A stretch of 49,184 nt of DNA from an uncultured Gammaproteobacteria bacterium (lineage in GTDB: Bacteria > Pseudomonadota > Gammaproteobacteria > JAADHQ01). The notes below the pieces were generated by a model, which saw nothing but the letters and a program-made list of their open reading frames with translations, searched no databases and had not been told where the DNA came from. The DNA lies in contig CAMYJO010000006.1 in NCBI GenBank assembly GCA_947258755.1, positions 94,426 to 143,609 on the forward strand, written 5' to 3'. How positions within the stretch are numbered: position 1 is the first letter of the stretch; every line of letters begins with the position of its first letter. This document shows positions 24,837 through 36,677 of this stretch, piece after piece. Position numbers and translations under genes: made by a program.

Positions 24837-25190
24837 TTAAAACTCAAGCCCGTTTTCACGTGCTGCATCTGCCAAGGCCTTAATTCGACCATGATATTTA
24901 AAACCGGAGCGATCGAATGCAACTTTTGATATACCAGCTGCCTTTGCTCGTTCTGCAATCGCCTTGCCTACCTGACTTGCTGCATCAACATTACCTGTAC
25001 TCTTCACATCAGTGCGAAGCGTCTTATCCAATGTAGATGCACTTGCCAATACTTCACTGCCTGCTGGTGAAATCACCTGGGCATAAATATGGCGTGGTGT
25101 ACGGTATACACACAGTCTCATTGCACCCAACTCGCGGATCTTGCTGCGAGCTCTGCGTGAACGTCTTATACGTGCAGATTTTTTATCCAT
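24837..25190 (-). CDS. rplR: 50S ribosomal protein uL18 (RplR)
   Basis: 117 aa from the ATG at 25190, equal to E. coli. An in-frame GTG one codon upstream is less likely. [20 protein letters not shown] and the C-terminal [20 protein letters not shown] are diagnostic. It carries 5S rRNA to the central protuberance together with L5 (26513). Confidence 0.97.
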   Translation of the reverse strand: MDKKSARIRRSRRARSKIRELGAMRLCVYRTPRHIYAQVISPAGSEVLASASTLDKTLRTDVKSTGNVDAASQVGKAIAERAKAAGISKVAFDRSGFKYHGRIKALADAARENGLEF

Positions 25191-25206
25191 CACTTACACC
25201 CTTACC

Positions 25207-25740
25207 TTACTTTTTCTTGGCTTCTTTACGGAGAATCTGCTCATCGGCATACTTAACGCCCTTGCCCTTGTATGGCTCAGGCGGTCTAAAAGCACGAATT
25301 TCCGCTGCTACTTGCCCAACCTTCTGTTTGTCACAACCACTAACAACGACTTCGGTCTGGCTAGGCGTTTCAATCTTGATACCTTCCGGTACCTCATAAT
25401 CAATCGGGTGTGAAAAACCCAGCGCAAGATTTAAAACCTTACCCTTGGCCTGAGCACGATAACCAACACCGACCAGCAGTAGTTTTTTCTCAAAACCCTC
25501 GCTGACGCCGTTTACCATGTTACTTACCAGTGAACGCATCGTTCCTGACATGGCCCATGCCGACTTACCACCACCACGAGGACTGAACGATAACACATCA
25601 CCATCCTGAGTCATCTCAACGGCGTTATGCAGGTCCATACTCATCTGACCCTTGGGTCCCTTGATACTCACTGAGTTACCAGAGAGATTTATCTCAGTAC
25701 CCTTGGGTACACTAATTGGATTTTTCGCAATTCTGGACAT
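25207..25740 (-). CDS. rplF: 50S ribosomal protein uL6 (RplF)
   Basis: 177 aa, two repeated L6 domains. [20 protein letters not shown] opens it and [20 protein letters not shown] closes it, near the binding site for elongation factors and the sarcin-ricin loop. Between rpsH and rplR. Confidence 0.98.
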   Translation of the reverse strand: MSRIAKNPISVPKGTEINLSGNSVSIKGPKGQMSMDLHNAVEMTQDGDVLSFSPRGGGKSAWAMSGTMRSLVSNMVNGVSEGFEKKLLLVGVGYRAQAKGKVLNLALGFSHPIDYEVPEGIKIETPSQTEVVVSGCDKQKVGQVAAEIRAFRPPEPYKGKGVKYADEQILRKEAKKK

Positions 25741-25762
25741 CTTTAATTTACCATTTACCCGT

Positions 25763-26158
25763 TTACGAAACCGTGCAGATCACTTCGCCACCTTCACCGG
25801 CGGTTCGTGCTGCCTGATCTGTCATAACACCTTTAGAGGTAGAAATAATCGCTATACCCAGCCCACCATTAACCTTCGGCAGCTCGGTCTTACCTTTAAA
25901 GATACGTAATCCAGGCCTGCTGACACGCTTGATCTTGTCGATTACAGGCTTGCCCTGGTAATAGCGCAACTTGATATTCAACGTTGCTTTACCTTCCACG
26001 TCACTAACCGCATAGCTATCGACATAACCTTCGTCTTGCAATACTTTTGCGATTTCAACCTTAAGCTTGGAGGAAGGCATGGCAACCTCTGCCTTATTAG
26101 CTGACTGCCCATTTCGTACACGGGTCAGTAAATCAGCAATTGGATCAGTCATACTCAT
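25763..26158 (-). CDS. rpsH: 30S ribosomal protein uS8 (RpsH)
   Basis: 131 aa. [18 protein letters not shown] matches the E. coli start, and [19 protein letters not shown] the C-terminal RNA-binding signature. S8 is a primary 16S binder and, in E. coli, the translational repressor of the spc operon. Confidence 0.98.
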   Translation of the reverse strand: MSMTDPIADLLTRVRNGQSANKAEVAMPSSKLKVEIAKVLQDEGYVDSYAVSDVEGKATLNIKLRYYQGKPVIDKIKRVSRPGLRIFKGKTELPKVNGGLGIAIISTSKGVMTDQAARTAGEGGEVICTVS

Positions 26159-26196
26159 ATCACATACTTCCTCAATAAGATCCTATCTATTAATTC

Positions 26197-26502
26197 CTAC
26201 CAGCTAGCCTTACGCAGACCTGGCACATCACCACGCATAGCCGCTTCTCTGAGCTTATTACGTGACAAACCAAACTTGCGATAAAAACCATGTGGCCTAC
26301 CCGTCAATCTACAACGATTACGTTGCCTGCATGGGCTTGCATCTCTTGGCAAGGCCTGCAGTTTATTGACTGCAGCAATCATCTCTTCATAGCTTGATGC
26401 CGGGCTTTTTATGATCGCTCTCAGTGCTGCCCGCTTAGCTGCATATTTATTAACAGTACGGGTGCGCTTCTTCTCGCGGTTAATCATGCTCGATTTTGCC
26501 AT
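26197..26502 (-). CDS. rpsN: 30S ribosomal protein uS14, zinc-free long form (RpsN)
   Basis: 101 aa, the C-minus form typical of gammaproteobacteria: [20 protein letters not shown] has no four-cysteine zinc ribbon. It sits in the 30S head. In the spc group between rplE and rpsH. Confidence 0.97.
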   Translation of the reverse strand: MAKSSMINREKKRTRTVNKYAAKRAALRAIIKSPASSYEEMIAAVNKLQALPRDASPCRQRNRCRLTGRPHGFYRKFGLSRNKLREAAMRGDVPGLRKASW

Positions 26503-26512
26503 CTAAATTTCC

Positions 26513-27052
26513 TCAGCCCTTAAACGGGAAGTTAAACGCCTTTAATAAGGCTCTTCCTTCATCAGCGTTGCGCGCAGTGGTGGTGATAGTAATATCCATA
26601 CCTCTTAACGCATCAATTTTGTCATAATCAATTTCAGGGAAAATGATCTGCTCATTAGTTCCCATGCTGTAGTTTCCGTGGGCATCAAATGCCTTCGGGT
26701 TCAGGCCGCGGAAATCACGAATACGTGGAATAGCGACACTGATCAACCTATCCAGAAACTCATACATCTGCTCTTTACGCAGAGTAACCTTACAGCCAAC
26801 AGGCCAGTCTTCGCGCAGCTTGAATCCGGCAATGGATTTGCGTGCCTTGGTAATCACCGCCTTTTGACCGGTGATAGCTTCCATATCATTGACCGCATGC
26901 TCAAGCACTTTCTTATCTGCCAGCGCTTCACCAACACCCATATTGACAGTGATCTTGGTAATCTTGGGCACTTCCATTACATTCTTCAGGCCCAGCTCTT
27001 CTTTAAGCTGACTCACCAAAGTTGTCTTGTACAATTCTTGTAATCTAGCCAT
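26513..27052 (-). CDS. rplE: 50S ribosomal protein uL5 (RplE)
   Basis: 179 aa from the ATG at 27052 ([16 protein letters not shown]). A GTG two codons upstream is better spaced from AAGGG and cannot be excluded. [18 protein letters not shown] and [13 protein letters not shown] are diagnostic. It binds 5S rRNA and contacts P-site tRNA. Confidence 0.96.
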   Translation of the reverse strand: MARLQELYKTTLVSQLKEELGLKNVMEVPKITKITVNMGVGEALADKKVLEHAVNDMEAITGQKAVITKARKSIAGFKLREDWPVGCKVTLRKEQMYEFLDRLISVAIPRIRDFRGLNPKAFDAHGNYSMGTNEQIIFPEIDYDKIDALRGMDITITTTARNADEGRALLKAFNFPFKG

Positions 27053-27066
27053 CGTCACATCAACCC

Positions 27067-27384
27067 TTACGCATCAATCACTTCGTCATTCGATTTGAAA
27101 TAACGAACTTTTCTGCCATCTTCCAGGACTTTGAATCCTACCTTGTCACCTTTGTTGGTGGCCGGGTTTAGCAGCATGACATTGGAGCCATCAATTGGCA
27201 TCTCTTTGTCGAGAATCCCGCCAGCAACACCCGCATTCGGGTTCGCCTTGGTGTGCTTTTTAACAACATTAATATTGTCTACCAGCACACGGCCATCATC
27301 CAGGACATTACTAACCGTGCCAGTACGTCCCTTATCTTTACCGGTAATTACAATTACCTCATCACCTTTCTTAATTCTGCGCAT
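27067..27384 (-). CDS. rplX: 50S ribosomal protein uL24 (RplX)
   Basis: 105 aa. The KOW motif is at the start ([20 protein letters not shown]) and [15 protein letters not shown] follows. It initiates 50S assembly and later lies by the exit tunnel. GGAGACAGG precedes the ATG. Confidence 0.98.
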   Translation of the reverse strand: MRRIKKGDEVIVITGKDKGRTGTVSNVLDDGRVLVDNINVVKKHTKANPNAGVAGGILDKEMPIDGSNVMLLNPATNKGDKVGFKVLEDGRKVRYFKSNDEVIDA

Positions 27385-27398
27385 AATCCTGTCTCCGA

Positions 27399-27767
27399 TT
27401 AAAGCACTTCAGGTGCAAGTGAGATAATTTTCATGAATTTCTCACCGCGCAACTCGCGTGTCACAGGGCCAAAAATACGTGTACCAATTGGTTGCAAATT
27501 CGCATTCAGCAATACCGCGGCATTACCATCAAAACGAATCAGTGAACCGTCTGTACGGCGAACACCCTTGCGCGTACGAACAACAATGGCGTTATAGACC
27601 TCACCCTTCTTGACCTTGCCTCGAGGAATGGCTTCTTTGACACTAACTTTAATAATGTCACCAATTCCGGCATAGCGTCGGTGTGAGCCTCCCAGCACTT
27701 TAATGCACTGTACACGGCGTGCTCCACTGTTATCTGCCGCATCAAGTACTGTTTGCATCTGTATCAT
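27399..27767 (-). CDS. rplN: 50S ribosomal protein uL14 (RplN)
   Basis: 122 aa from the ATG at 27767 ([20 protein letters not shown]), the exact family start. A longer reading frame upstream is intergenic. It contacts 16S rRNA in an intersubunit bridge. First gene of the spc group, 70 bp after rpsQ, with GGAAG upstream. Confidence 0.98.
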   Translation of the reverse strand: MIQMQTVLDAADNSGARRVQCIKVLGGSHRRYAGIGDIIKVSVKEAIPRGKVKKGEVYNAIVVRTRKGVRRTDGSLIRFDGNAAVLLNANLQPIGTRIFGPVTRELRGEKFMKIISLAPEVL

Positions 27768-27837
27768 GGCTAACTTCCAAATACTTAAAAATTTAAAATC
27801 TGCTGTTACCTGCCAGTAGCAGACAACCACCTAATCC

Positions 27838-28098
27838 TTAATCTACAACCTTGACCAAATTCCAGTTTTTGGATTTGGACATTGGGCGGCATTCCTGAAT
27901 AATAACAACGTCGCCTTCTTTACACGCATTATTCTCATCGTGCGCATGAACCTTGGTAGAGCGCCTGATGAACTTACCGTATAAAGGGTGCTTGACCTTA
28001 CGTTCGATCAGCACGGTGATGGTTTTGTCCATTTTGTCGCTGACAACACGCCCTGTAATAGTTCGCGTATTCTTTTCTACCTGGGCAGCTTCACTCAT
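27838..28098 (-). CDS. rpsQ: 30S ribosomal protein uS17 (RpsQ)
   Basis: 86 aa. [20 protein letters not shown] and [20 protein letters not shown] are the S17 OB-fold signature. Primary 16S binder. Overlaps rpmC by 4 nt (ATGA). Last gene of the S10 group. Confidence 0.98.
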   Translation of the reverse strand: MSEAAQVEKNTRTITGRVVSDKMDKTITVLIERKVKHPLYGKFIRRSTKVHAHDENNACKEGDVVIIQECRPMSKSKNWNLVKVVD

Positions 28099-28298
28099 GA
28101 TGCATCACCTGTACTCGCTTTTTCATTTAACACAGTCTTGATACGAGCAATATTGCGGCGCACTTTTTTCATTTGATCAGGCTTGGCCAGCTGACCGGTG
28201 CCCTGCTGCATACGCAGGTTGAATTGCTCGCGCAACAAACCATCCAGCTCTTTGGACAGCTCTTGCTCATTTTTCTGACGAAGATCACTTGCTTTCAT
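28095..28298 (-). CDS. rpmC: 50S ribosomal protein uL29 (RpmC)
   Basis: 67 aa, two long helices: [20 protein letters not shown] and [12 protein letters not shown] are typical. It lies at the tunnel exit beside L23, near the trigger-factor and SRP docking site. It overlaps rpsQ by 4 nt and rplP by 1 nt. Confidence 0.98.
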   Translation of the reverse strand: MKASDLRQKNEQELSKELDGLLREQFNLRMQQGTGQLAKPDQMKKVRRNIARIKTVLNEKASTGDAS

Positions 28299-28711
28299 TA
28301 CATCACCGTCCGACTAACAAAAATGGTCTTGATAGGAAGCTTGGCACTGGCCAGACGAAATGCCTCGCGTGCAATTTCTTCAGAAACACCTTCCATCTCG
28401 TACAACATTGAACCCGGCTGAACCAGGGCAACCCAGTATTCCACGTTACCTTTACCTTTACCCTGACGCACTTCCAAAGGCTTCTTGGTAATAGGCTTGT
28501 CCGGGAACAATCTGATCCAGACCTTACCGCCACGTTTGATATGACGTGTCATCGCACGACGAGCCGCTTCGATCTGGCGTGCAGTAATACGGCCACGATC
28601 GACGGCTTTCAGACCGTACTCACCAAAACTGACTTTATTGCCAGCCTGAGCCAGGCCGCGGTTACGACCTTTCATCTGTTTACGAAACTTTGTTCTCTTT
28701 GGTTGTAACAT
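28298..28711 (-). CDS. rplP: 50S ribosomal protein uL16 (RplP)
   Basis: 137 aa. [19 protein letters not shown] and the central [20 protein letters not shown] are diagnostic. It lies by the A-site tRNA elbow and completes the peptidyl-transferase region late in assembly. The conserved Arg hydroxylated by RoxA in E. coli is in [10 protein letters not shown]. Confidence 0.98.
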   Translation of the reverse strand: MLQPKRTKFRKQMKGRNRGLAQAGNKVSFGEYGLKAVDRGRITARQIEAARRAMTRHIKRGGKVWIRLFPDKPITKKPLEVRQGKGKGNVEYWVALVQPGSMLYEMEGVSEEIAREAFRLASAKLPIKTIFVSRTVM

Positions 28712-28725
28712 TATTCAGAACTCCG

Positions 28726-29397
28726 TTAGCTGGCTGCAGCTGTTTGTGCGCCGGCTTCTTTCTCAGCACCTTCAAAGACTTCACCCTTGAAGATCCAAAC
28801 CTTGATACCAATGATGCCGTAAGTCGTGTTGGCTTCGGCCGTACCGTAATCTATATCAGCACGTAAAGTATGCAGTGGCACGCGACCTTCGCGGTACCAT
28901 TCAGCACGCGCAATTTCAGCACCATTCAAACGACCCGATACATTGATCTTGATACCCAATGCACCTAGTCTCATCGCATTCTGTACAGCGCGCTTCATCG
29001 CGCGACGGAACATAATTCTGCGTTCCAACTGCTGAGCAACACTTTCGGCAACCAGCTCTGCGTCCAGCTCAGGCTTACGTATTTCTTCGATATTGACCGT
29101 AACAGGTACGTCCATCATCTTGCCTAACTCACTACGCAGTTTTTCGATATCTTCACCTTTCTTGCCGATGACCATTCCAGGCCTGGCGGTAAAGATAGTA
29201 ACGCGTGCACTACGGGCAGGCCTTTCGATCTGTATGCGACTGACTGAAGACTGGGCCAATTTCTTTTTCAGGAACTCACGTACCTGAAGATCTTGTTCCA
29301 GTGTATCTGCAAATGTATCTGACCCGGCGTACCAACGCGCGGTCCAGTCTTTTGAGATACCCAATCGAATACCAGTTGGATGTACTTTTTGACCCAT
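28726..29397 (-). CDS. rpsC: 30S ribosomal protein uS3 (RpsC)
   Basis: 223 aa. [18 protein letters not shown] opens it, a type-II KH domain follows ([20 protein letters not shown]), then the C-terminal S3 domain ([18 protein letters not shown]). It forms the mRNA entry site with S4 and S5 and aids mRNA unwinding. Confidence 0.98.
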   Translation of the reverse strand: MGQKVHPTGIRLGISKDWTARWYAGSDTFADTLEQDLQVREFLKKKLAQSSVSRIQIERPARSARVTIFTARPGMVIGKKGEDIEKLRSELGKMMDVPVTVNIEEIRKPELDAELVAESVAQQLERRIMFRRAMKRAVQNAMRLGALGIKINVSGRLNGAEIARAEWYREGRVPLHTLRADIDYGTAEANTTYGIIGIKVWIFKGEVFEGAEKEAGAQTAAAS

Positions 29398-29411
29398 TAG
29401 GTCCTCTCCTA

Positions 29412-29741
29412 TTACGACTCTGCCACAGTCACGCTAATGTGACTGGTGCGCTTAAGAATTCTGTTACCACGACCCTTTGCTCTGGCTCTCCAACGCTTAT
29501 GGGTTGGCCCTTCATCGACAAAGATGGTCTGGACTTTCAGTTCATCGATATCTGCACCATCATTATGCTCGGCGTTGGCGATAGCAGATTCGAGTACTTT
29601 CTTAACCAGCGTGGCGGCCTTCTTATTGCTGAATGTCAGCAAATCAAGTGCACGCTCTACCGGCATACTGCGTATTTGATCTGCCACGAGGCGGACTTTT
29701 TGCGCAGATATTTTTGCATTTGTTAACTTAGCAGATGTCAT
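29412..29741 (-). CDS. rplV: 50S ribosomal protein uL22 (RplV)
   Basis: 109 aa. [20 protein letters not shown] and the tunnel hairpin [20 protein letters not shown] are diagnostic. The hairpin tip, where macrolide-resistance changes occur in other bacteria, is intact. Confidence 0.98.
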   Translation of the reverse strand: MTSAKLTNAKISAQKVRLVADQIRSMPVERALDLLTFSNKKAATLVKKVLESAIANAEHNDGADIDELKVQTIFVDEGPTHKRWRARAKGRGNRILKRTSHISVTVAES

Positions 29742-29753
29742 GTCAACACTCCG

Positions 29754-30026
29754 TTACCTGACCTTACGGTCGCCTGAGTGACCCTTAAAAGTACGGGTCG
29801 CCGAGAACTCACCCAGCTTATGCCCAACCATATTATCCGTGATCAAAACAGGCACATGCTGACGGCCGTTATGAACAGCAATGGTTAATCCAACCATATC
29901 CGGCAAAACCATAGATCGTCGTGACCAGGTCTTGATCGGTTTTTTACTATTTGTTGCCCTTGCCTCATCCACCTTCTTTGCCAGGTGTAAATCAACAAAT
30001 GGACCTTTTCTTACTGAACGTGGCAC
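29754..30026 (-). CDS. rpsS: 30S ribosomal protein uS19 (RpsS)
   Basis: 90 aa, GTG start with GAGGTGA upstream. [19 protein letters not shown] and [19 protein letters not shown] are diagnostic. With S13 it forms the head of the 30S and bridges to the 50S. Between rplB and rplV. Confidence 0.97.
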   Translation of the reverse strand: MPRSVRKGPFVDLHLAKKVDEARATNSKKPIKTWSRRSMVLPDMVGLTIAVHNGRQHVPVLITDNMVGHKLGEFSATRTFKGHSGDRKVR

Positions 30027-30042
30027 AGTATCACCTCAGCCC

Positions 30043-30870
30043 TTACTTTTTAGTACGACGGCGTACGATCAAGCGATTAGTGCGCTTGTTCTTACGAGTT
30101 TTATAACCTTTTGTAGGCACACCCCATGGCGTCACCGGATGACGACCACCTGAAGTACGGCCTTCACCACCACCATGCGGATGATCAACCGGGTTCATGG
30201 CAACACCACGAACAGTCGGCTTAACACCACGCCAGCGACTGGCACCGGCCTTACCTAACTTACGCAGACTATGCTCATCATTGCTAACTTCACCAATGGT
30301 GGCCATGCAGTCTGCCAATACTTTTCTCATCTCAGTCGAACGCAGCCTTAATGTAGCGTAGGCGCCTTCACGAGCAACGATCTGTGCAGAAGTGCCGGCA
30401 CTACGTGCAATCTGCCCGCCTTTGCCTGGCTTCATTTCAATATTATGCACAGTAGAACCAACCGGTATATTGCGCATCGGCAATGCATTACCGGCTTTGA
30501 TGGGTGCATCGCTACCAGACATGATCTGGTCACCGGCACGCAGGCCCTTAGGAGCAATAATGTAGCGACGCTCACCATCTGCATACAGCACTAAGGCAAT
30601 ATGCGCGGTACGATTCGGGTCATATTCAATTGTTTCAACGCGAGCCGGAATACCGGTCTTATCACGCTTGAAATCGATGACACGATAGCGCTGCTTATGT
30701 CCGCCACCATGATGACGCACAGTAATCCTGCCGTTATTGTTACGACCGCCATGCTTACTCTTTTTCTCAAGCAAAGGCTCGTACGGCGCACCCTTATGCA
30801 GGTGCGGTGAGACAATCTTTACCAGGCCACGGCGGCCGGGTGATGTCGGTTTTACTTTTACTATCGCCAT
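30043..30870 (-). CDS. rplB: 50S ribosomal protein uL2 (RplB)
   Basis: 275 aa. The peptidyl-transferase-associated C-terminal region has [20 protein letters not shown], including the conserved histidine important for activity, and ends RRRTKK. Essential for subunit association. S10 group. Confidence 0.98.
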   Translation of the reverse strand: MAIVKVKPTSPGRRGLVKIVSPHLHKGAPYEPLLEKKSKHGGRNNNGRITVRHHGGGHKQRYRVIDFKRDKTGIPARVETIEYDPNRTAHIALVLYADGERRYIIAPKGLRAGDQIMSGSDAPIKAGNALPMRNIPVGSTVHNIEMKPGKGGQIARSAGTSAQIVAREGAYATLRLRSTEMRKVLADCMATIGEVSNDEHSLRKLGKAGASRWRGVKPTVRGVAMNPVDHPHGGGEGRTSGGRHPVTPWGVPTKGYKTRKNKRTNRLIVRRRTKK

Positions 30871-30908
30871 GATCGTTCAACCAAAATTCGATTCATTAAA
30901 TCCAGTTA

Positions 30909-31211
30909 TTAAGCAGTCTCGCCGCCCATAAAATCTATGTCCTGACCTTCCGCCAGTGTCACATAGGCCTTTTTCCAATTCTTTCTGCGGCCGATGCTTT
31001 GACCGAAGCGCTTCAACTTGCCCTTCATGTTCGAGACCTGAACAGCATCAACTTTAACTTCAAACATCAATTCAACCGCTTTTTTGATCTCGGTCTTACT
31101 GGCGTCTGGCAGTACCCTGAAAACCACCTGATTAGCCTGATCGGCAACCCGCGTGGTTTTTTCAGAAACATGTGGCGCTAAAATCACCTTCATCAATCTT
31201 TCCTGGCTCAT
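30909..31211 (-). CDS. rplW: 50S ribosomal protein uL23 (RplW)
   Basis: 100 aa. [20 protein letters not shown] and [20 protein letters not shown] are diagnostic. It forms the trigger factor and SRP docking site at the tunnel exit. Its ATG overlaps the rplD stop by 4 nt. Confidence 0.98.
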   Translation of the reverse strand: MSQERLMKVILAPHVSEKTTRVADQANQVVFRVLPDASKTEIKKAVELMFEVKVDAVQVSNMKGKLKRFGQSIGRRKNWKKAYVTLAEGQDIDFMGGETA

Positions 31212-31825
31212 CCTAGCAACTCCTCTATGCGCTTGACCGCTTCAGCCGTCATCACAACCTGCTCCGCACCAACCAGATTGACAGGATTCAGCCCATCTAC
31301 ATCTTCGATCTCAATATAAGGCAGGTTACGTGCGGCCAGAAACAAATTAACGTCATCCGCTTCCGTAACTATCAATGCCTTGTCACTCACGCCCAAGCCC
31401 GATAGCTTCGCTAACAGAGCCTTGGTCCTGGGTGCATCTACAGCAAAATCTTCAACAATCGTCAGACGTTCCTGGCGCACTAATTCTGACAGAATTGACT
31501 GCATCGCAGCACGGTACATCTTCCTGTTCAGCTTCACCGAATGGTCCTGACCACCCGAAATAGCGAAGGTTTTACCGCCGCCCTTCCATATCGGGCTGCG
31601 AATTGTACCAGAACGCGCACGCCCTGTCCCCTTTTGTCGCCATGGTTTTATACCACCACCACTGGCTGTCGAGCGGCTTTTGTGTCCACGTGTACCGGCC
31701 CTTGCTGCTGCAAGATAGCCGACGACCGCCTGATGGACGAGACCTTCATTAAAATCACGACCAAATGCAGCATCAGAAACAGTCAGTTTCGCACTACCTT
31801 TGGCTTTTTGCATTTGCAGATCCAT
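31208..31825 (-). CDS. rplD: 50S ribosomal protein uL4 (RplD)
   Basis: 205 aa. Two adjacent ATG codons exist (31828, 31825); the second is better spaced from [25 protein letters not shown] is the tunnel-lining loop. In E. coli L4 also represses the S10 operon through a leader RNA, but here the gap before rpsJ is too short for one. Confidence 0.97.
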   Translation of the reverse strand: MDLQMQKAKGSAKLTVSDAAFGRDFNEGLVHQAVVGYLAAARAGTRGHKSRSTASGGGIKPWRQKGTGRARSGTIRSPIWKGGGKTFAISGGQDHSVKLNRKMYRAAMQSILSELVRQERLTIVEDFAVDAPRTKALLAKLSGLGVSDKALIVTEADDVNLFLAARNLPYIEIEDVDGLNPVNLVGAEQVVMTAEAVKRIEELLG

Positions 31826-31838
31826 CATCTACTCCTAA

Positions 31839-32477
31839 TCAAGCCTTTACTGCAGGGCGAATGATCACATCACCGCCCTTGGAGCCAGGCACTGCGCCTT
31901 TGATTAATAACAGGTTGCGATCGACATCGACACGCACTACCTCGACATTCTGTGTAGTACAACGCGCATTACCCAGATGACCGGCCATTTTCTTACCTTT
32001 GAAAACGCGTCCTGGCGTCTGGTTCTGACCAATAGAACCGGGCGCACGATGCGACAGCGAGTTACCATGCGTCGCGTCCTGCATATGGAAGTTATGACGC
32101 TTAACACCACCGGCAAAACCTTTACCGATTGACGTGCCAGTCACATCAACAATCTGACCCGGCTCAAATATATCTACCTTGATCTCGGCACCGACTTCCA
32201 GCTCTTCGCCTTCGCCATCATCCAGACGTGATTCCCACAAGCCGCGACCAGCCTCAACACCTGCCTTGGCAAAATGTCCGGCAGATGCCTTGTTCACATG
32301 TGAAGCCTTACGCTGTCCTACCGTCACCTGCACGGCGCGATAACCATCAGTCTCATCTGCCTTCATCTGCGTAACCCGATTAGGCTCAACTTCTATGACA
32401 GTAACGGGAATAGAGTGACCTTCTTCTGTGAAGACACGTGTCATTCCTGCTTTTCGACCTACTACACCAATAGTCAT
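31839..32477 (-). CDS. rplC: 50S ribosomal protein uL3 (RplC)
   Basis: 212 aa from the ATG at 32477 ([20 protein letters not shown]); a TTG two codons upstream is rejected. [20 protein letters not shown] contains the glutamine methylated by PrmB in E. coli. L3 starts 50S assembly and reaches the peptidyl-transferase centre. Confidence 0.98.
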   Translation of the reverse strand: MTIGVVGRKAGMTRVFTEEGHSIPVTVIEVEPNRVTQMKADETDGYRAVQVTVGQRKASHVNKASAGHFAKAGVEAGRGLWESRLDDGEGEELEVGAEIKVDIFEPGQIVDVTGTSIGKGFAGGVKRHNFHMQDATHGNSLSHRAPGSIGQNQTPGRVFKGKKMAGHLGNARCTTQNVEVVRVDVDRNLLLIKGAVPGSKGGDVIIRPAVKA

Positions 32478-32505
32478 TACCAAACCCCAGTTGCTATATT
32501 CGCAA

Positions 32506-32817
32506 TCAATTCAGTTTAATCTGTACATCTACGCCAGCGGCCAGATCCAGTTTCATCAGCGCATCCACAGTCTTGTCTGTCGGATCAACAATATCCATCA
32601 GACGCTTATGTGTACGCAATTCGTACTGATCCCGCGCGTCTTTGTTGACATGCGGAGAAATCAGGATCGTAAAACGTTCCTTCTTCGTTGGCAGCGGAAT
32701 AGGACCGCGAACCTGCGCACCTGTGCGCTTGGCGGTTTCTGCTATTTCAACGGCAGACTTGTCGATCAGTCGATGATCGAAGGCCTTCAGTCGGATACGT
32801 ATTCTTTGCTTTGACAT
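32506..32817 (-). CDS. rpsJ: 30S ribosomal protein uS10 / NusE (RpsJ)
   Basis: 103 aa. [19 protein letters not shown] and [20 protein letters not shown] are diagnostic. Besides its place in the 30S head it is NusE, the partner of NusB and NusG in antitermination. It begins only 6 bp after tuf, so the S10 group is cotranscribed with the str genes. Confidence 0.98.
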   Translation of the reverse strand: MSKQRIRIRLKAFDHRLIDKSAVEIAETAKRTGAQVRGPIPLPTKKERFTILISPHVNKDARDQYELRTHKRLMDIVDPTDKTVDALMKLDLAAGVDVQIKLN

Positions 32818-32823
32818 AGTCTT

Positions 32824-34014
32824 TTACTCGATTATTTTCGCTACAACACCGGCACCAACAGTACGGCCACCTTCACGGATCGCAAAACGCAGTCCGTCTT
32901 CCATCGCGATCGGTGCAATCAAGGTAACAACCATTTGCACGTTATCACCTGGCATGACCATCTCGATACCTTCCGGCAGATCACAAGCACCGGTTACGTC
33001 CGTGGTACGGAAGTAAAACTGTGGACGGTAGCCATTGAAGAATGGTGTATGACGACCACCTTCATCTTTACCCAGTACATACACTTCACATTCAAACTTG
33101 GTGTGCGGTGTGATCGATCCTGGTTTTGCCAGTACCTGGCCACGCTCCACTTCTTCACGCTTGGTACCACGTAACAGGATACCGACGTTGTCGCCTGCCT
33201 GACCTTCGTCGAGCAGTTTGCGGAACATTTCAACACCGGTACAAGTAGACTTTGCAGTGTCCTTGATACCCACAATCTCGATTTCATCACCGACGTGGAT
33301 AATGCCACGTTCGATACGACCCGTGACAACCGTGCCACGACCGGAGATAGAGAACACGTCCTCAACCGGCATCAGGAAGTCACCATCCACAGCACGTTCT
33401 GGCTGTGGGAAGTAAGTATCCATCGCTTCAACCAGTTTAATGATCGCTGGCGCGCCAATATCGGAGGTATCACCTTCCAGCGCTTTCAGCGCGGAACCGA
33501 TAACAATCGGTGTGTCATCACCCGGGAAGTCATAGCTGTCGAGCAGCTCACGCACTTCCATTTCAACCAGTTCCAGCAGTTCTTCGTCATCGACCATGTC
33601 GGCCTTGTTCATGAAGACCACTATATAAGGTACACCGACCTGACGTGACAGCAGGATGTGCTCACGCGTTTGTGGCATCGGGCCGTCTGCGGCACTCACT
33701 ACCAGGATCGCGCCGTCCATCTGCGCTGCACCGGTGATCATGTTCTTGACGTAGTCAGCATGGCCCGGGCAGTCAACGTGTGCGTAGTGACGGTTTTCTG
33801 ATTCGTATTCCACGTGCGAGGTCGCAATCGTGATACCACGCTCCCTTTCTTCCGGGGCGTTATCAATTTCGTCGAACGCTTTCGCTTCGCCACCCATGGC
33901 TTCGGCCATGACCTTGGTTATCGCGGCCGTTAACGTCGTCTTGCCATGGTCTACGTGACCAATCGTTCCCACGTTGACATGTGGCTTATTACGTTCAAAT
34001 TTTTCCTTAGACAC
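32824..34014 (-). CDS. tuf: Elongation factor Tu
   Basis: 396 aa. P-loop [10 protein letters not shown], effector region with [36 protein letters not shown] and [10 protein letters not shown] are all intact. It delivers aminoacyl-tRNA to the A site. The start is GTG, as is common for tufA, with AGAGG upstream. Only one tuf is in this window; a second copy often lies upstream of secE. Confidence 0.98.
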   Translation of the reverse strand: MSKEKFERNKPHVNVGTIGHVDHGKTTLTAAITKVMAEAMGGEAKAFDEIDNAPEERERGITIATSHVEYESENRHYAHVDCPGHADYVKNMITGAAQMDGAILVVSAADGPMPQTREHILLSRQVGVPYIVVFMNKADMVDDEELLELVEMEVRELLDSYDFPGDDTPIVIGSALKALEGDTSDIGAPAIIKLVEAMDTYFPQPERAVDGDFLMPVEDVFSISGRGTVVTGRIERGIIHVGDEIEIVGIKDTAKSTCTGVEMFRKLLDEGQAGDNVGILLRGTKREEVERGQVLAKPGSITPHTKFECEVYVLGKDEGGRHTPFFNGYRPQFYFRTTDVTGACDLPEGIEMVMPGDNVQMVVTLIAPIAMEDGLRFAIREGGRTVGAGVVAKIIE

Positions 34015-34058
34015 GGCACGCTACCTCTTCTGTTCTATTAAGTTAGTAACCATTAAAA

Positions 34059-36149
34059 CTATTTCTTTACAGCTTCTGTCACACTGGCAGGAGCCTCACT
34101 ATACTTCTCAAATTCCATCGAATATGTGGCCCTGCCCTGCGTCGCTGATCGCAAATCAGTGGCATAACCAAACATCTCTGACAAAGGAACCTCAGCCCTG
34201 ATGATTTTGCCAGCGGGACTATCATCCATCCCCTGCACAAGACCACGACGTCGATTCAGGTCGCCCATGACATCGCCCATATTCTCTTCAGGCGTCACCA
34301 CTTCGACCCTCATGATCGGCTCCAGTAAAACAGGGTCAGCCTTCAGAGCACCTTCCCTGAATCCCATCGATCCGGCAATCTTGAACGCCATCTCGTTAGA
34401 GTCCACATCATGATAGGAACCGTCATACAGTGTGACTTTTACATCGACGACGGGATAACCCACCAGCACACCACTCTGCATTTGTTCCTGTATACCTTTA
34501 TCTACCGCCGGTATGTATTCCCGTGGAACGACACCACCGACGATATCATTGACAAATTCGTAGCCAGTTCCGGTTTCCGCCGGTTCGATCTTCAACCACA
34601 CATGGCCGTACTGACCACGCCCGCCTGACTGACGTACAAATTTGCCTTCCTGTTCTACTGCTGCGCGAATGGTTTCGCGGTATGCAACCTGCGGCTTACC
34701 GACATTCGCTTCAACATTGAATTCACGCTTCATGCGATCAACAATGATTTCCAGGTGTAACTCGCCCATCCCGGAAATAATGGTTTGCCCCGACTCTTCG
34801 TCCGTATGTACACGGAAGGACGGGTCCTCCTGTGCCAACTTGGACAAGGCAACCCCCATCTTCTCCTGGTCGCTCTTGGTCCTGGGTTCGATCGCTATCG
34901 AGATAACCGGATCCGGAAACTCCATGCGCTCTAATGTGATCACTTCTTTCAGGTCACACAATGTGTCACCCGTAGTCACATCTTTCAAACCAACTGCTGC
35001 CGCTATATCACCGGCGCGTACTTCTTTAATCTCTTCGCGGCTATTGGCATGCATTTGTACAATACGGCCAATGCGCTCTTTCTTGCCCTTGACCGGGTTA
35101 TAAACCGCGTCACCTGTATTGATGACACCCGAATAAACCCGAAAAAAGGTCAATGTTCCTACAAAAGGGTCGGTCGCAATTTTGAAGGCCAATGCTGAAA
35201 ATGGCTCATCATCCGTTGCGTGTCGCTCTGCCTCGCTTTCATCCTTGTCGTCGAGGACACCCTTGATTGCCGGCACATCAATCGGTGACGGCATGTATTC
35301 TATAATCGCATCCAGCATTGCCTGGACACCCTTGTTCTTGAATGCAGTACCGCAAAAACAGGGCACTACTTCATTAGTCAGGGTACGTTGACGAATTCCT
35401 TCGCGAATCTCGTCTTCGCTAAGCTCGCCCTGCTCAAGGTACTTATCCATCAGTGTTTCGTTGGCCTCAGCAGCGGCTTCTACCATCTGCTCACGCAACG
35501 CTTCACATTTGGCCTGCAATGCTGCCGGAATTTCGCGGGCTTCGTAAGTGACTCCGCGGTCCGCTTCATTCCAGTAAATAGCCTGCATCCGCACCAGGTC
35601 GACAACACCCTCGAAACCCTCTTCCGCACCGATATTCAACTGCATCGGTACCGGGTTACTACCTAGCCGGTCGCGAATCTGTTCTACAACGCGTAAAAAG
35701 TCAGCGCCGGAACGATCCATTTTGTTAACGAAGGCCATTCTCGGCACTTCATAACGCGTCGCCTGTCGCCATACTGTCTCAGACTGCGGCTCGACACCGC
35801 CGACGGCGCAAAATACAGCACAGGCGCCATCAAGCACCCGCAGGGAACGTTCAACTTCTATGGTGAAATCAACATGTCCCGGAGTATCGATAATATTAAC
35901 TCGATGCTCATCGAACTGCTGATCCATGCCTTTCCAGAAACAGGTCGTGGCCGCTGAGGTGATCGTGATACCTCGCTCCTGCTCCTGTTCCATCCAGTCC
36001 ATGGTGGCCGCGCCATCATGAACTTCGCCAATCTTGTGCGAGACGCCCGTATAAAAAAGCACTCGCTCAGTGGTGGTAGTCTTCCCGGCATCGATGTGTG
36101 CCATGATACCGATATTCCGGTATCGCTCTATGGGAGTTGTACGTGCCAC
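34059..36149 (-). CDS. fusA: Elongation factor G
   Basis: 696 aa, five domains. P-loop [49 protein letters not shown] and the domain IV segment [15 protein letters not shown] are all present. It drives translocation and, with RRF, ribosome recycling. Start is GTG at 36149; a Shine-Dalgarno is weak. Classic str-group position between rpsG and tuf. Confidence 0.97.
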   Translation of the reverse strand: MARTTPIERYRNIGIMAHIDAGKTTTTERVLFYTGVSHKIGEVHDGAATMDWMEQEQERGITITSAATTCFWKGMDQQFDEHRVNIIDTPGHVDFTIEVERSLRVLDGACAVFCAVGGVEPQSETVWRQATRYEVPRMAFVNKMDRSGADFLRVVEQIRDRLGSNPVPMQLNIGAEEGFEGVVDLVRMQAIYWNEADRGVTYEAREIPAALQAKCEALREQMVEAAAEANETLMDKYLEQGELSEDEIREGIRQRTLTNEVVPCFCGTAFKNKGVQAMLDAIIEYMPSPIDVPAIKGVLDDKDESEAERHATDDEPFSALAFKIATDPFVGTLTFFRVYSGVINTGDAVYNPVKGKKERIGRIVQMHANSREEIKEVRAGDIAAAVGLKDVTTGDTLCDLKEVITLERMEFPDPVISIAIEPRTKSDQEKMGVALSKLAQEDPSFRVHTDEESGQTIISGMGELHLEIIVDRMKREFNVEANVGKPQVAYRETIRAAVEQEGKFVRQSGGRGQYGHVWLKIEPAETGTGYEFVNDIVGGVVPREYIPAVDKGIQEQMQSGVLVGYPVVDVKVTLYDGSYHDVDSNEMAFKIAGSMGFREGALKADPVLLEPIMRVEVVTPEENMGDVMGDLNRRRGLVQGMDDSPAGKIIRAEVPLSEMFGYATDLRSATQGRATYSMEFEKYSEAPASVTEAVKK

Positions 36150-36175
36150 CTCATCAAAATTCCATTACTACCCTG

Positions 36176-36646
36176 TTACCAACGATAATGTGCAAAGGCC
36201 TTGTTCGCCTCAGCCATACGGTGGGTATCTTCTCTCTTCTTGACAGCAGAGCCACGACTCTCGGCGGCATCAACTACTTCTCCCGCCAGACGGCGCGCCA
36301 TGGACTTTTCACCACGCTTACGTGATGCTTCAATCATCCAGCGCATCGCCAGTGCCTGACGACGGTCAGCCCTGACTTCAATAGGAACCTGATAAGTTGC
36401 ACCACCAACGCGGCGAGACTTAACCTCGACATGTGGGCTAATATTATCCAGCGCCTTTTGAAAAACCTCGACAGAATCTCCCTTGCTCTTGTCAGCAATG
36501 GCGTCGAGTGCAGAATAAACGATTTTTTCTGCTGTCGATTTCTTGCCATCAACCATAATCATATTGACAAACTTGGCCAGCATCAGGCTGCCAAATTTAG
36601 GATCTGGAAGAATACTTCGTTTACCGCTTTCTCGTCTTCTGGACAT
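36176..36646 (-). CDS. rpsG: 30S ribosomal protein uS7 (RpsG)
   Basis: 156 aa. [20 protein letters not shown] and [20 protein letters not shown] are diagnostic. It nucleates the 30S head and, in E. coli, represses the str operon by binding the rpsL-rpsG junction; here that junction is 31 bp. Confidence 0.98.
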   Translation of the reverse strand: MSRRRESGKRSILPDPKFGSLMLAKFVNMIMVDGKKSTAEKIVYSALDAIADKSKGDSVEVFQKALDNISPHVEVKSRRVGGATYQVPIEVRADRRQALAMRWMIEASRKRGEKSMARRLAGEVVDAAESRGSAVKKREDTHRMAEANKAFAHYRW

Positions 36647-36677
36647 GGTTGTCTCTCAAAATCTCTTGTTTAACTCA

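Noticed and set aside
27768-27830. Longer rplN reading frame
   Set aside because: The 21 extra residues come from the intergenic region; L14 always starts at MIQMQT-like sequence.
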